Shown one piece after another: positions 1-8,685 of a stretch of DNA of 64,000 bases. Position numbers and translations under genes: made by a program. Source of the DNA: Rhodoferax mekongensis (GTDB lineage Bacteria > Pseudomonadota > Gammaproteobacteria > Burkholderiales > Burkholderiaceae_C); NCBI RefSeq assembly GCF_032191775.1, contig NZ_CP132507.1:3001001-3065000 (forward strand), written 5' to 3'. The notes beneath the pieces are model-generated. The model had not been told where the DNA came from and searched no databases. It was given only the letters and a program-made list of their open reading frames with translations. Each line of letters starts with the position of its first letter. Positions within the stretch are counted from its first letter, which is position 1.

Positions 1-554
1 TGCACGCCCTGCTGGACGCCTTTGTGCAAGACACCGAGAAAACCCGTGACGGCACCGGCTACCGCGACCACGCCGAATTGCTGGACTACTGCAGCCGCTC
101 CGCCGACCCGGTGGGCCGCCTGCTGCTGCACCTTTATGGCGTGCAGGACGGGGAGTCCCTGGAAATGAGCGACGCCATCTGCTCCGCCTTGCAACTTATC
201 AACTTCTGGCAGGACCTGAGTGTGGACATTCCCCGTGGCCGCTATTACCTGCCGCAGGAAGCCTGTGAGCGCTTTGGCGTGAACCAGGCGGATATTCTGG
301 CGCGCAAGCAGACCCCAAACGTTACCAAATTGATAGCTGCTTGCGCACAGCAGGCCAGGGCCAGCATGCAAAAAGGTGCTCCTTTGGTACACCGCCTGCC
401 CGGCCGCGCCGGCTGGGAGTTGCGCCTAGTGGTGCAAGGCGGCCTGCGCATTCTGAACAAGATCGCCTCCATGAACTACCGCACCCTGGAACGCCGCCCC
501 AAGCTGTATGCGTGGGATTACGGGGTGATGGTGTGGCGGGCTTTGTGGATGTGA
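1..554 (+). CDS. hpnC: Hydroxysqualene synthase HpnC (3' part, cut by window edge)
   Basis: Converts presqualene diphosphate to hydroxysqualene, the middle step of the HpnD-HpnC-HpnE route from farnesyl diphosphate to squalene, precursor of hopanoids. The frame is open from base 3, upstream of the first in-frame GTG at 24, so the true start lies outside the window. The second aspartate-rich motif of the squalene/phytoene synthase fold is visible (NFWQDLSVDIPRGRYYLP); the first motif must lie to the left. hpnD and hpnE follow on the same strand, which supports HpnC over a generic phytoene synthase. The segment KLIAACAQQA at 323-347 is encoded by a copy of a dispersed repeat. Identification rests on motif and context. 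Confidence 0.9.
   Translation, partial: HALLDAFVQDTEKTRDGTGYRDHAELLDYCSRSADPVGRLLLHLYGVQDGESLEMSDAICSALQLINFWQDLSVDIPRGRYYLPQEACERFGVNQADILARKQTPNVTKLIAACAQQARASMQKGAPLVHRLPGRAGWELRLVVQGGLRILNKIASMNYRTLERRPKLYAWDYGVMVWRALWM
323..347 (+). repeat. Dispersed Comamonadaceae-type repeat, copy inside hpnC
   Basis: Core AATTGATAGCTGCTTGCGCA matches the core of the intergenic copies at 13071-13124 and 24449-24500. Similarity fades after the core, although the next 20 bases keep a GGCC/CCAG-rich character like the repeat tail. The hpnC frame continues through it. Confidence 0.6.
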
Positions 555-604
555 ATGCAAGGCACTGTTTCAGCTGCTGACTGCCACCCATGAGTGCCCA
601 TGCT

Positions 605-698
605 GACAAGAGGCGGGCTGTGCGTTTTGCGTAGGTCAAGGAGGAGCCCGCGCAGCGGGCGGGGGACACGGAGCAAAGCGCACAGCCCGCCTCTTGTC
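605..698. repeat. Nested palindromic MITE-like element between hpnC and hpnD
   Basis: Two 26-base arms, 605-630 and 673-698, are inverted copies of each other with one mismatch. The 42-base centre holds a second perfect palindrome, GCCCGC-GCA-GCGGGC at 646-660. The whole could fold as a cruciform in DNA or a long hairpin in the hpnCDE transcript. No open reading frame or transposase is associated. It has the form of a small non-autonomous mobile element or REP-like unit; a role in transcript processing or attenuation is possible but not shown. Confidence 0.75.
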
Positions 699-775
699 TG
701 CGCCACCACATACGCCTGAGAAGGGCACTCGACGCGTCCAAAAGTTTGCGCGTGGCCTCAACGACAATACCCACC

Positions 776-1615
776 ATGACCCCAGAGCAATACGTCCAGG
801 AAAAAGCCGCTGCGTCCGGCAGCAGCTTTTACTACGCCTTTCTTTTCCTGCCTGCCCCGCGCCGCGCCGCCATCACCGCCTTTTATGCCTTCTGCCGCGA
901 GGTGGACGATGTGGTGGACGACATGGTCGACGCCGGAGTGGCTGCCACCAAACTCGCCTGGTGGCGCTCTGAAGTGCAGCAATCCTTCAACGGCACGGTT
1001 ACCCACCCGGTAATGAAAGCCCTCATGCCGCACGCCGCTGCCTACCACATCGAAGCCCGCCACTTGCTGGCCGTGATTGATGGCTGCCAAATGGACCTGG
1101 AGCAAACCCGCTACCTCGACTACCCCGGCCTGCAACGCTATTGCCACCTGGTGGCTGGCGTGGTGGGTGAGGTGGCGGCCGGCATCTTCGGCCAGACTGA
1201 CCCGCAGACCACCCAATATGCCCACAAGCTGGGTCAGGCCCTGCAGCTCACCAACATCCTGCGTGATGTGGGGGAAGACGCCATGCGCGGCCGCATCTAC
1301 CTGCCGGTCAATGAGCTTCAGCAGTTCGATGTGAAGGCGCATGAAATCCTCAAACGCAGCTACTCCGACCGCTTTGTGGCGCTGATGAAGTTTCAGGCCC
1401 AGCGCGCCCAAGGCTTGTATGACGAGGCACTGGCCTTGCTGCCTGCCGCCGACCGCCGCACGCAGAAGCCCGGCCTGATGATGGCCAGCATTTACCGCGC
1501 CTTGCTCACCGAGATTGAGCGCGACAACTTCCAGGTGCTGCACCAGCGCGTCAGCCTCACCCCGCTGCGCAAGTTCTGGCTGGCGTGGAAGGTGCAGGCG
1601 CTCGGAAGATTATGA
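776..1615 (+). CDS. hpnD: Presqualene diphosphate synthase HpnD
   Basis: Condenses two farnesyl diphosphates head to head to presqualene diphosphate, first committed step of squalene synthesis by the bacterial three-enzyme route. The 279-residue protein has both aspartate-rich metal/diphosphate motifs of the family: CREVDDVVDD near residue 40 and NILRDVGEDAMRGRIYLP near residue 160. ATG 776 (MTPEQYVQEK) is preferred over the TTG at 746 because the family begins close to this point; no strong ribosome site is visible. The last codons overlap hpnE by ATGA, so the two are probably translationally coupled. Phytoene synthases share the fold, but the flanking hpnC and hpnE make HpnD the better call. 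Confidence 0.92.
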   Translation: MTPEQYVQEKAAASGSSFYYAFLFLPAPRRAAITAFYAFCREVDDVVDDMVDAGVAATKLAWWRSEVQQSFNGTVTHPVMKALMPHAAAYHIEARHLLAVIDGCQMDLEQTRYLDYPGLQRYCHLVAGVVGEVAAGIFGQTDPQTTQYAHKLGQALQLTNILRDVGEDAMRGRIYLPVNELQQFDVKAHEILKRSYSDRFVALMKFQAQRAQGLYDEALALLPAADRRTQKPGLMMASIYRALLTEIERDNFQVLHQRVSLTPLRKFWLAWKVQALGRL

Positions 1616-2901
1616 GAATCGCCATCGTCGGCGCCGGCTGGGCGGGGATGGCGGCTGCAGTGACGGCGACACTTGCTGGGCACCGCGCTATCGTTTTTGA
1701 AGCAGCCCGCGCAGTCGGCGGGCGCGCTAGAGCCCTGAGCGGCACATTGCCTGACGGCACGCCCGTGGTGCTGGACAACGGCCAGCACATACTGATTGGC
1801 GCCTACACCCGCACCCTAGAGCTGATGCGCACCGTGGGGGTGGACCCCGCCACCCACCTGAAGCGCCTGCCCTTGGACTTGCGCTTTGGCGACGGTGAAG
1901 GCCTGGCCTTGCCAATGTGGCCCAGCCCCTTGGACGCGCTGGCGGGCATCGCCACCGCCCGTGGCTGGACCTGGGCCGACCGCTGGAGCCTGCTCCGGGC
2001 TTCGGTGGGCTGGCAACTTGCGGGCTTCCAATGCGCACCGGGCACCAGCGTGGCGGAACTGTGCCGCACCCTCAGCCCCACCATCCAATCCACGTTGATA
2101 GCTCCGCTGTGCGTCTCGGCCCTCAACACCCCCGCGGAGCGGGCTTGTGGCCAGGTCTTTTTGACCGTGCTGCGCGACTCGCTGTTCGGCGGGCGCGGCA
2201 GCTCCAACCTGCTGCTGCCCACGCGCGATCTCTCCAGCCTGTTTCCAGCCGCCGCGGCAGAGTGGCTGGTCAACCGGGGTGGAGAACTGCGCACCGGCGT
2301 GCGGGTGACAAGCCTTCAACACGGCAACACCTGGCTGGTGAACGGTGAAGCATTTGACGCCGTCATTTGGGCCACGTCATCGTCCAATGCGGCCTCCGCG
2401 CTCATGGAATCTGCGCAAGCAGCTCCTGAAACCATAGCAGATAGCTTGCGGCAGTGGTCAACTACGGCCGAAGCCTTGCGGTTCGAAGCCATTGCCACCG
2501 TCTATTCCTACGCCCCCGACGCCGCCCTAAGCCGACCCATGGTGGCGCTGCGCGATGACGCGGACCACCCGGCCCAGTTTGTGTTTGACCGCGGCCAGCT
2601 CGACGGCACCCGTGGCCTGCTCGCTTTTGTGGTCAGCGCCAGCGACGGCGACAAAGAGACGCTGGAGCGTCGGGTGTTGGCCCAGGCCCGCACGCAGCTG
2701 GGGCTGGAACTCGCACCTGTACAAACGGTGATCGAAAAACGCGCCACTTTTGCCTGCACACCGGCGCTGCAACGCCCCGGTCAAGCTGTAGCCCCGGGCC
2801 TTTGGGCCTGCGGTGACTACATAGCCGGTCCCTACCCCGCCACGCTGGAAGGTGCCACCCGCAGTGGCATGGCAGCCGCAGAGTCCCTGGGCACCGCTTG
2901 A
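1612..2901 (+). CDS. hpnE: Hydroxysqualene dehydroxylase HpnE
   Basis: FAD-dependent enzyme that reduces hydroxysqualene to squalene, completing the HpnCDE route. The 429-residue product starts with a dinucleotide-binding motif (IVGAGWAGMAAA) and VFEAARAVGGRAR typical of the amine oxidase/phytoene desaturase superfamily, and ends with the second FAD-contact region (GLWACGDYIAGPYPATLEGA). ATG 1612 overlaps the hpnD stop; the longer frame from 1585 is not needed. A dispersed repeat at 2407-2440 encodes ESAQAAPETIA within a variable part of the protein. No squalene-hopene cyclase gene is in the window, so whether the end product is a hopanoid cannot be seen here. Confidence 0.92.
   Translation: MRIAIVGAGWAGMAAAVTATLAGHRAIVFEAARAVGGRARALSGTLPDGTPVVLDNGQHILIGAYTRTLELMRTVGVDPATHLKRLPLDLRFGDGEGLALPMWPSPLDALAGIATARGWTWADRWSLLRASVGWQLAGFQCAPGTSVAELCRTLSPTIQSTLIAPLCVSALNTPAERACGQVFLTVLRDSLFGGRGSSNLLLPTRDLSSLFPAAAAEWLVNRGGELRTGVRVTSLQHGNTWLVNGEAFDAVIWATSSSNAASALMESAQAAPETIADSLRQWSTTAEALRFEAIATVYSYAPDAALSRPMVALRDDADHPAQFVFDRGQLDGTRGLLAFVVSASDGDKETLERRVLAQARTQLGLELAPVQTVIEKRATFACTPALQRPGQAVAPGLWACGDYIAGPYPATLEGATRSGMAAAESLGTA
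2407..2440 (-). repeat. Dispersed repeat, copy inside hpnE
   Basis: Contains TGCGCAAGCAGCT followed by an AT-richer segment ending CATAGCAG, matching the reverse orientation of the intergenic copies (compare 7692-7740 and 53083-53128). It is read in frame as part of hpnE and introduces no stop codon. Confidence 0.6.
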
Positions 2902-2996
2902 TCCAACACAGGGGGGCCGCCACATGGGCGACAACCCTCTTCTGGGGGCAATGCTTGGCGCGCTAGACTGGCAGCCACAGCATCTGGAGTCTGATT

Positions 2997-5408
2997 GTGA
3001 AACTGGCATTGAAACTGGTGGGCCTGCTGCTGGCCCTTTTGCTGCTAGCCGCAGGCGGCTTGGGCGGGTGGTATCTGTACCAAAAACAACCGGTACGCAG
3101 CGGTGTCATCGAGCTGACTGACCTGGGCAACAAGGTCACGGTACGTTATGACGAGCGCGGCGTGCCCCACATCAGCGCCCAGAACGAGGCCGACCTCTAC
3201 CGCGCGCTGGGCTACGTACACGCCCAGGACCGCCTGTTCCAGCTCGAGATGGTGCGCCGCCTTGCCAACGGCGAATTGGCCGAGGTGCTGGGCCCCAAGT
3301 TGCTGGAGGTGGACAAGCTGTTCCGCACGCTGGGCTTGCGCGAGCACGCGAAAAAAATAGTGGCAGCCATGGACCGCAGCACGCCGGCCAACCAGGCTTT
3401 GTTGAACTACCTGGACGGCATCAACCAGTACCAGGACAAGCACCGCGTTCCCCTGGAATTTGACATTCTGGGTATCACCCCGCACCCCTTCACCCCGGAA
3501 GACACCTATGCCGTGGGGGGCTACCTGGCCTACAGCTTTGCCGCCGCCTTCCGCAATGAACCGGTGATGACTTTTATCCGTGACAAGCTGGGCCCCGACT
3601 ATCTGCGTGCCTTTGATATTGAATGGCACCCCGAGGGGGTAATTACCCCACTCACTGCAGGTAGTGCGCGCCTGAACGACAGCGACTGGAACAGCCTGAA
3701 CCGCATCGCCGCCGTCAGCCTGCAAGCCACCGAACTGGGGGGCATTCCCCTTCTGGAAGGCAGCAACGCCTGGGCCATTTCGGGCAAGCGCACCGAGTCC
3801 GGCAGCCCGCTGCTGGCGGGGGACCCGCACATTGCCTTCTCCGCACCCGCCGTCTGGTACGAGGCGCACCTGAGCAGTCCGGGGTTTGAGTTGTTCGGCC
3901 ACTTTCAGGCGCTCAACCCCACGGCCCTCCTGGGTCACAACCAGGATTTCGGCTGGAGCCTGACCATGTTCCAGAACGACGACATCGATTTGATTGCCGA
4001 AAAAGTCAATCCCGAAAACCCGCAGCAGGTCTGGCACCAAGGCCGGTGGGTCGACATGGGTACCCGGTCCGAACTTATCCAGGTCAAGGGGGAACCTCCG
4101 GTGCGCATCAGCCTGCGCAGCACACCGAATGGCCCGGTCATCAACGACGCATTCAAAGACAGCCTGGGCGCCACACCCATCTCGATGTGGTGGGCTTTTC
4201 TGTCCACCGAGAATCCGGTGCAACAGGCGTTTTATGAACTCAACCGCGCCGATACGCTGGAGAAGGCCCGCAACGCGGCCAGCAAGATCCACGCGCCCGG
4301 CCTGAACATTGTGTGGGCCAATGCCAAAGGCGACATCGCTTGGTGGGCTGCCGGCCTGCTGCCCCAGCGCCCGCAGGGGGTGAACCCCACCTTTGTCCTG
4401 GATGCCACCAAGGGCGAAGACCAAAAGCCCGGGTTTTACGCGTTCCAGTTCAACCCGCAAGAGGAAAACCCGGCGCGCGGCTACATCATGTCGGCCAACC
4501 ACCAGCCCCAACCCAAGAGCGGGGTGCCGGTGGCCGGCTACTACAACCTGCCTGATCGCGCCCAACGCCTGGACGCCTTGCTCCAAACACCGGATCTCAA
4601 GTGGAACAGCGCAGAGGCCCGCAAGCTGCAGCTCGATGTAACCAACAACTACGGACCGCGCATTCTGCGCGATCTGTTGCCCGTAATGGCTGCGGTGGTC
4701 ACCGACCCCAACGACAAGGCTTTCATGGAGCCCCTGACCAAATGGGATGGCGCCTACACCGAAGACAGCATTGCTGCCACCCTGTTCACCCAGATGATGT
4801 ACGAGCTGTCCAAAGCAGCATTTGCCGATGAGCTGGGCCCGGTGCAATTTGAGAACCTGCGCCAGTCCCGCGCGCTGGACCACGCCTTGCCTTTGCTGGT
4901 GGCAGATCCCGCATCGCCCTGGTGGGACGACGTGAGCACGCCCGCCAAAGAGAGCCATTTCGAGACGGTGCGTATTGCCTGGTCCAACACGCTCAAGCAT
5001 TTGCAAGGCCTGTATGGCACCAGCCTGCTCGATTGGCGGTGGGGCTCCGCCCACACGCTCACGCACGGCCACCCTCTGGGTCGCCAAAAGCCCCTGGACA
5101 AGATTTTTAACGTGGGGCCTTTCCCGGTACCCGGCGGACGCGAAACTCCCAATAACCTGTCAGGCTCCATCGGCCCTGCCCCCTGGGCGGTGACCTATGG
5201 GCCTTCGACGCGGCGGGTGATTGACTTTGCAGATTCCGGCAAAGCTGTGGGCATCAATCCGCTGGGCCAGAGCGGCGTGTGGCCCGACCAACACTACGCG
5301 GACCAGGCGGAGAAATACGTCAAGGGCGAATACGTGCGCATGTGGCTGGACGAAGCAGACATCGCCGCCCACACCGAAAGCACGCTGGTGCTGCGCCCGG
5401 CGCGCTGA
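2997..5408 (+). CDS. Penicillin acylase family protein (Ntn hydrolase)
   Basis: An 803-residue N-terminal-nucleophile hydrolase precursor that would be cleaved autocatalytically into alpha and beta chains; family members hydrolyse amides such as penicillin G or acyl-homoserine lactones. Residues 5-25 form a hydrophobic export signal or membrane anchor. VTVRYDERGVPHIS and ALGYVHAQDRLFQLE are the family's alpha-chain motifs. The beta chain should begin at Ser256 in LEGSNAWAISG, followed by LLAGDPH. The start is GTG 2997, with GGAG seven bases upstream; the product begins MKLALKLVG. Substrate cannot be told from sequence: quorum-signal acylase is as plausible as penicillin amidase. It follows hpnE by 95 bases on the same strand and may be independent. 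Confidence 0.88.
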   Translation: MKLALKLVGLLLALLLLAAGGLGGWYLYQKQPVRSGVIELTDLGNKVTVRYDERGVPHISAQNEADLYRALGYVHAQDRLFQLEMVRRLANGELAEVLGPKLLEVDKLFRTLGLREHAKKIVAAMDRSTPANQALLNYLDGINQYQDKHRVPLEFDILGITPHPFTPEDTYAVGGYLAYSFAAAFRNEPVMTFIRDKLGPDYLRAFDIEWHPEGVITPLTAGSARLNDSDWNSLNRIAAVSLQATELGGIPLLEGSNAWAISGKRTESGSPLLAGDPHIAFSAPAVWYEAHLSSPGFELFGHFQALNPTALLGHNQDFGWSLTMFQNDDIDLIAEKVNPENPQQVWHQGRWVDMGTRSELIQVKGEPPVRISLRSTPNGPVINDAFKDSLGATPISMWWAFLSTENPVQQAFYELNRADTLEKARNAASKIHAPGLNIVWANAKGDIAWWAAGLLPQRPQGVNPTFVLDATKGEDQKPGFYAFQFNPQEENPARGYIMSANHQPQPKSGVPVAGYYNLPDRAQRLDALLQTPDLKWNSAEARKLQLDVTNNYGPRILRDLLPVMAAVVTDPNDKAFMEPLTKWDGAYTEDSIAATLFTQMMYELSKAAFADELGPVQFENLRQSRALDHALPLLVADPASPWWDDVSTPAKESHFETVRIAWSNTLKHLQGLYGTSLLDWRWGSAHTLTHGHPLGRQKPLDKIFNVGPFPVPGGRETPNNLSGSIGPAPWAVTYGPSTRRVIDFADSGKAVGINPLGQSGVWPDQHYADQAEKYVKGEYVRMWLDEADIAAHTESTLVLRPAR

Positions 5409-5417
5409 TGTGACTTC

Positions 5418-6122
5418 TTAAAAACCGTCGCCGCTGAGCAAGTCCTGCAGTTCCTGCAGGCTGCCCACAGTCATGTGCGGGTGCTGTTCGTAGGTCCAGA
5501 CGTGCTCTTCGCGGTTCACCCACACCGTCTGCATGCCGACGCCCAGAGCGCCCAGCACGTCAAGTGCAGCGTCGTCGCCGATGTGCAGCACCTGCGAGGG
5601 CTGTACGCCCACCACATCACAGGCAGCGTGGAAAATTTTCGGATCGGGCTTGCCCACCCCCGCATCGCGCGCGCTCACACTGGCCGCAAAGTACTGCCCT
5701 ATGCCTACGCGATTCACATCTGCGTTGCCATTGGACACCGCCACCACCGGCCAGCGCTCAGACATGGCCTGCAACAGAGGAATGGCATCTTCAAACAACT
5801 CGACCTGCATGCGCGCATCGAAAAACACCTCGAACGCCGGCTCCGCCAGCGCAGCGTTCTCGCCCGCGCGCTGCAAGGCCAGGCGGATGGACTCACGCCG
5901 CAGCACGCTCAGGTCATGCGCGTGGTCGGCCCACTGGGCCTCCGTATCCGTCCGCAAGATGCGGCGCTGGTGCGGGTCGGCATAGAGCGCGGCAGTGAGC
6001 GGCGCATGCGCCAACAACCAATGGTGAAGAATGTCTTCCGCCCGGTGAATGGCGGGCCAGACCGGCCACAAGGTGTCGTCCAGGTCGAGGGTAATGGCGC
6101 GGATAAGGCTCAGGTTCAGCAT
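5418..6122 (-). CDS. HAD superfamily hydrolase
   Basis: Likely phosphatase of the haloacid dehalogenase superfamily. Motif I is TLDLDDTLWP with the nucleophilic Asp, motif II VVAVSNGN, then the Lys of KPDPKIF and the acidic motif IV in LHIGDDAALDVLGA. ATG 6122 gives 234 residues starting close to motif I, as usual for the family; ATG 6167 would add 15 residues and has a weak AAAGG upstream. It converges with the acylase gene, ten bases from its stop, and diverges from the HTH gene at 6198. Substrate unknown; closest in style to the YjjG/GPH-like group. Confidence 0.85.
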   Translation of the reverse strand: MLNLSLIRAITLDLDDTLWPVWPAIHRAEDILHHWLLAHAPLTAALYADPHQRRILRTDTEAQWADHAHDLSVLRRESIRLALQRAGENAALAEPAFEVFFDARMQVELFEDAIPLLQAMSERWPVVAVSNGNADVNRVGIGQYFAASVSARDAGVGKPDPKIFHAACDVVGVQPSQVLHIGDDAALDVLGALGVGMQTVWVNREEHVWTYEQHPHMTVGSLQELQDLLSGDGF

Positions 6123-6197
6123 GGTACGACTAGGCGTGAGGCAGCTACTATCGGGAGTGTCATTCATCCCATTGTGCCTTTCCCGCTTTTGCCCACC

Positions 6198-6512
6198 ATG
6201 CCCACAACAACCCCGTTGATTCCACTTTCGATGCCGGTTCCCTCCGGCGAACAGCTCAAAGCCGCGCGGCTGGCCGCCGGTCTGAACCAGGCACAGGCCG
6301 CCGAATTGATGGGCTACTCGCTGCAAACAGGCAGCCGGGGTGGTGTGCAGTCGCGCACCTGGCAGGCGCTGGAAAGTCCCACCGATGATCGCAACATGCA
6401 AGGACCGGTGTTCGCCATGTTTTTGCTGCTCACCGGCCAGCACCCGACCTTGCAACTGGTGACCAGAGAGCCCCAGGCACCCGACGCCGGCAAAAGCCCC
6501 GACGCTGCCTGA
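6198..6512 (+). CDS. Small helix-turn-helix protein
   Basis: A 104-residue protein with a Cro/C1-like helix-turn-helix around residues 17-50: EQLKAARLAAGLNQAQAAEL is followed by a recognition-helix-like stretch around RTWQALE. The C-terminal half includes a short hydrophobic helix (FAMFLLLTGQHPTL), which could be a dimerisation element. Probably DNA binding, but targets are unknown. It lies between a divergent HAD gene and hemH, 27 bases from the latter, so it may share a transcript with hemH. The length resembles stand-alone phage-type regulators; no other phage genes are nearby. Confidence 0.65.
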   Translation: MPTTTPLIPLSMPVPSGEQLKAARLAAGLNQAQAAELMGYSLQTGSRGGVQSRTWQALESPTDDRNMQGPVFAMFLLLTGQHPTLQLVTREPQAPDAGKSPDAA

Positions 6513-6539
6513 AACCCCCCGCTACCGGACAATCATCCC

Positions 6540-7643
6540 ATGGCACTCCCTTCTCCTTTTTCTCCCGAACCCGCCTACACCCATGGTCAGGAAGCCCGCA
6601 CCGCGGTGCTGCTGTGCAACCTGGGCACCCCGGACGAGCCCACGACCCCGGCCGTGCGCCGCTACCTGGCCGAGTTTTTGAGCGACCACCGCGTGGTGGA
6701 GATTCCACGCCTGCTATGGCTACTGATCCTGCACGGCATCATCCTGCGCTTCCGGCCCGCCAAGTCGGCAGCCAAATACGCCAGCATCTGGACGCCCGAA
6801 GGATCGCCCCTCAAGGTCTGGACTGAGAAACAGGCCAAGCTGCTGCAAGGCTGGCTGGGCCAGCGTAACCATCAGGTCAAAGTGCGCTGGGCCATGCGCT
6901 ACGGCAGCACCAACATCCCCTCCCAGCTAAGCGCATTGAAGGCGGAAGGCTTTACCCGCGTACTCATCGTTCCGGCCTATCCGCAGTACAGCGCCACCAC
7001 TACCGCCAGCGTGTTTGACGCGGTGTACCAGTGGGGTCAACAAACCCGCTCCATCCCCGAGCTGCGTTTTGTGAACCACTACCACGACCACCCCGGCTAC
7101 ATCGCCGCCTTGGCGGCCAGCGTGCAGCGCCACTGGAAGGCCCATGGTCGCCCTGACAAGCTGGTGATGAGCTTTCACGGCGTGCCCGAGCGCACCCTGC
7201 ACCAGGGCGACATCTACCACTGTGAATGCTTCAAGACAGCGCGCCTGGTTTCTGAGGCGCTGGGCCTGCGCAAGGACGAGTTCAAGGTGACCTTCCAGTC
7301 CCGCCTGGGCCGTGCCAAATGGCTGGAGCCCTACACCGAGCCCACCTTGATCGAGATGGGCAAAGCCGGTGTGGAGCGTGTGGACGTGATCTGCCCCGGC
7401 TTCACCAGCGATTGCCTGGAGACGCTGGAAGAAATCAACATGGAAGCCCGCGAAGCTTTTTTGCACGCAGGCGGCAAAGAGTTCCACTACATCCCCTGCC
7501 TCAACGATGACCCCGAGTGGATCACCGCCCTGTGCAAGATCACCGAAACCCACCTCAGTGGCTGGCCCACCCAGGAGCGGCAGGACCCGGTAGAGCGGGA
7601 GCTTTCACGCAAGGCCGCGCTGGAATTGGGCGCCAAGCAGTAA
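6540..7643 (+). CDS. hemH: Ferrochelatase
   Basis: Inserts ferrous iron into protoporphyrin IX, last step of protoheme synthesis, in the cytoplasm or at the inner membrane. The 367-residue protein shows family landmarks in order: [12 protein letters not shown] near the N-terminus, [14 protein letters not shown] in the middle, the conserved His in [11 protein letters not shown], and [15 protein letters not shown] near the C-terminus. Length is normal for a proteobacterial enzyme. ATG 6540 has no clear ribosome site. slyX follows after a 155-base gap that holds a dispersed repeat, and no other heme genes are near. Confidence 0.97.
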   Translation: MALPSPFSPEPAYTHGQEARTAVLLCNLGTPDEPTTPAVRRYLAEFLSDHRVVEIPRLLWLLILHGIILRFRPAKSAAKYASIWTPEGSPLKVWTEKQAKLLQGWLGQRNHQVKVRWAMRYGSTNIPSQLSALKAEGFTRVLIVPAYPQYSATTTASVFDAVYQWGQQTRSIPELRFVNHYHDHPGYIAALAASVQRHWKAHGRPDKLVMSFHGVPERTLHQGDIYHCECFKTARLVSEALGLRKDEFKVTFQSRLGRAKWLEPYTEPTLIEMGKAGVERVDVICPGFTSDCLETLEEINMEAREAFLHAGGKEFHYIPCLNDDPEWITALCKITETHLSGWPTQERQDPVERELSRKAALELGAKQ

Positions 7644-7691
7644 AAGCGGAAATGGCCCGGGTGCACCAGCCCGGAGATTTAAGGCATTTTT

Positions 7692-7740
7692 GGCCTATAG
7701 CGCCCGTGGAATATGCACAAGGCACTATCAAATCAGGAGC
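7692..7740 (-). repeat. Dispersed repeat, intergenic copy between hemH and slyX
   Basis: Reverse-oriented copy: read on the minus strand it gives TTTGATAG, then GTGCATATTCCACGGGCGC and a GGC end, aligning over about 48 bases with 13071-13124. It lies wholly between hemH and slyX. Confidence 0.8.
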
Positions 7741-7798
7741 AAAGCGATTCATTCAGGTGAATCGCGGCAGCCCCTCAGACTTGGTGTCCAATACTTCC

Positions 7799-8011
7799 AT
7801 GGAACCGAACGACCGCCACGAACAACGCCTGAACGATCTGGAGATCAAGGCGAGCTACCTCGAAGACACGCTGGACCAGCTGGACAAGATCATCATCCGA
7901 CAGCAGGAGCAGATCGATCTGCTGATCCGGGAGCTCACGCACCTGCGGCAGCAGGCACCCGAACCCGGCACCGCGCGCAACCTGCGCGATGAGTTGCCCC
8001 CGCATTATTGA
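7799..8011 (+). CDS. slyX: SlyX family protein
   Basis: A 70-residue coiled-coil protein: ERRLNDLEIK-type start (here EQRLNDLEIKASYLEDTLDQ) followed by heptad-like IIIRQQEQIDLLIRELTHLR and a PPHY end, all typical of SlyX. The molecular function of SlyX is not established. ATG 7799 is the natural start; the longer frame from 7517 runs through hemH and the repeat and is not coding. A LysE-family exporter follows after 15 bases, probably co-transcribed. Confidence 0.9.
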   Translation: MEPNDRHEQRLNDLEIKASYLEDTLDQLDKIIIRQQEQIDLLIRELTHLRQQAPEPGTARNLRDELPPHY

Positions 8012-8026
8012 AATAGGAGTTTCCCC

Positions 8027-8665
8027 ATGTCGCTTCACACCTGGTGGTTGTTTGTCATGATGACGTTTGTGGTGTCTGCCACGCCCGGCCCCAACATGCT
8101 GTTGATCATGAGCACCAGCGCGCGTGACGGGATGCGCGCCGCCGTCGTCAACATGGCGGGCTGCATGACATCATTGATGTTGATGCTCAGCCTGTCTGCG
8201 GCCGGACTGGGGGCGCTGTTGCAGGCGTTTCCGGCCGTGTTTGAAGCCTTGCGTTTGCTGGGCGCCGCCTACCTGGCCTACCTGGGTGTGCAGTGCTGGC
8301 GCTCCCCCGTGCAGGACCAGCCCGTGGGCTCTACGGTGCCTGCGACGGCAACCACAGGCCCCAGCAGTTTTTGGGCGCAATACCGGCAAGGCGTCTTGGT
8401 GGCAGCGAGCAACCCCAAAGCCATTTTGTTTGCAGCCGCATTCTTTCCGCAGTTTTTGAACCCCGAAGCGGCTCAGTTGCCCCAGTTCGGGATACTGCTG
8501 AGCACCTTTGCGGTGGTGGAAGTGGCCTGGTACTTTGTCTATGCCGCCAGCGGACAAAAGCTGGCCAACTACCTGCGCCGAGCCACCGTGATGCGCGCCT
8601 TTAACCGGCTGACCGGTGGTGTGTTTGTGGGATTTGCAGCCCTGATGGCGGCCGCCAAAAGCTGA
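8027..8665 (+). CDS. LysE/RhtB family amino-acid exporter
   Basis: Inner-membrane translocator of the LysE/RhtB family, which exports amino acids or related compounds. The 212-residue protein has about six hydrophobic segments and the conserved N-terminal VVSATPGPNMLLIMSTSARDG, followed later by GVLVAASNPKAILFAAAFFPQF. A good ribosome site (TAGGAG) lies eight bases before ATG 8027. It ends just before the convergent GGDEF gene. The exported substrate cannot be assigned. Confidence 0.92.
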   Translation: MSLHTWWLFVMMTFVVSATPGPNMLLIMSTSARDGMRAAVVNMAGCMTSLMLMLSLSAAGLGALLQAFPAVFEALRLLGAAYLAYLGVQCWRSPVQDQPVGSTVPATATTGPSSFWAQYRQGVLVAASNPKAILFAAAFFPQFLNPEAAQLPQFGILLSTFAVVEVAWYFVYAASGQKLANYLRRATVMRAFNRLTGGVFVGFAALMAAAKS

Positions 8666-8685
8666 GCCGACATGCGGAGTAGGCG

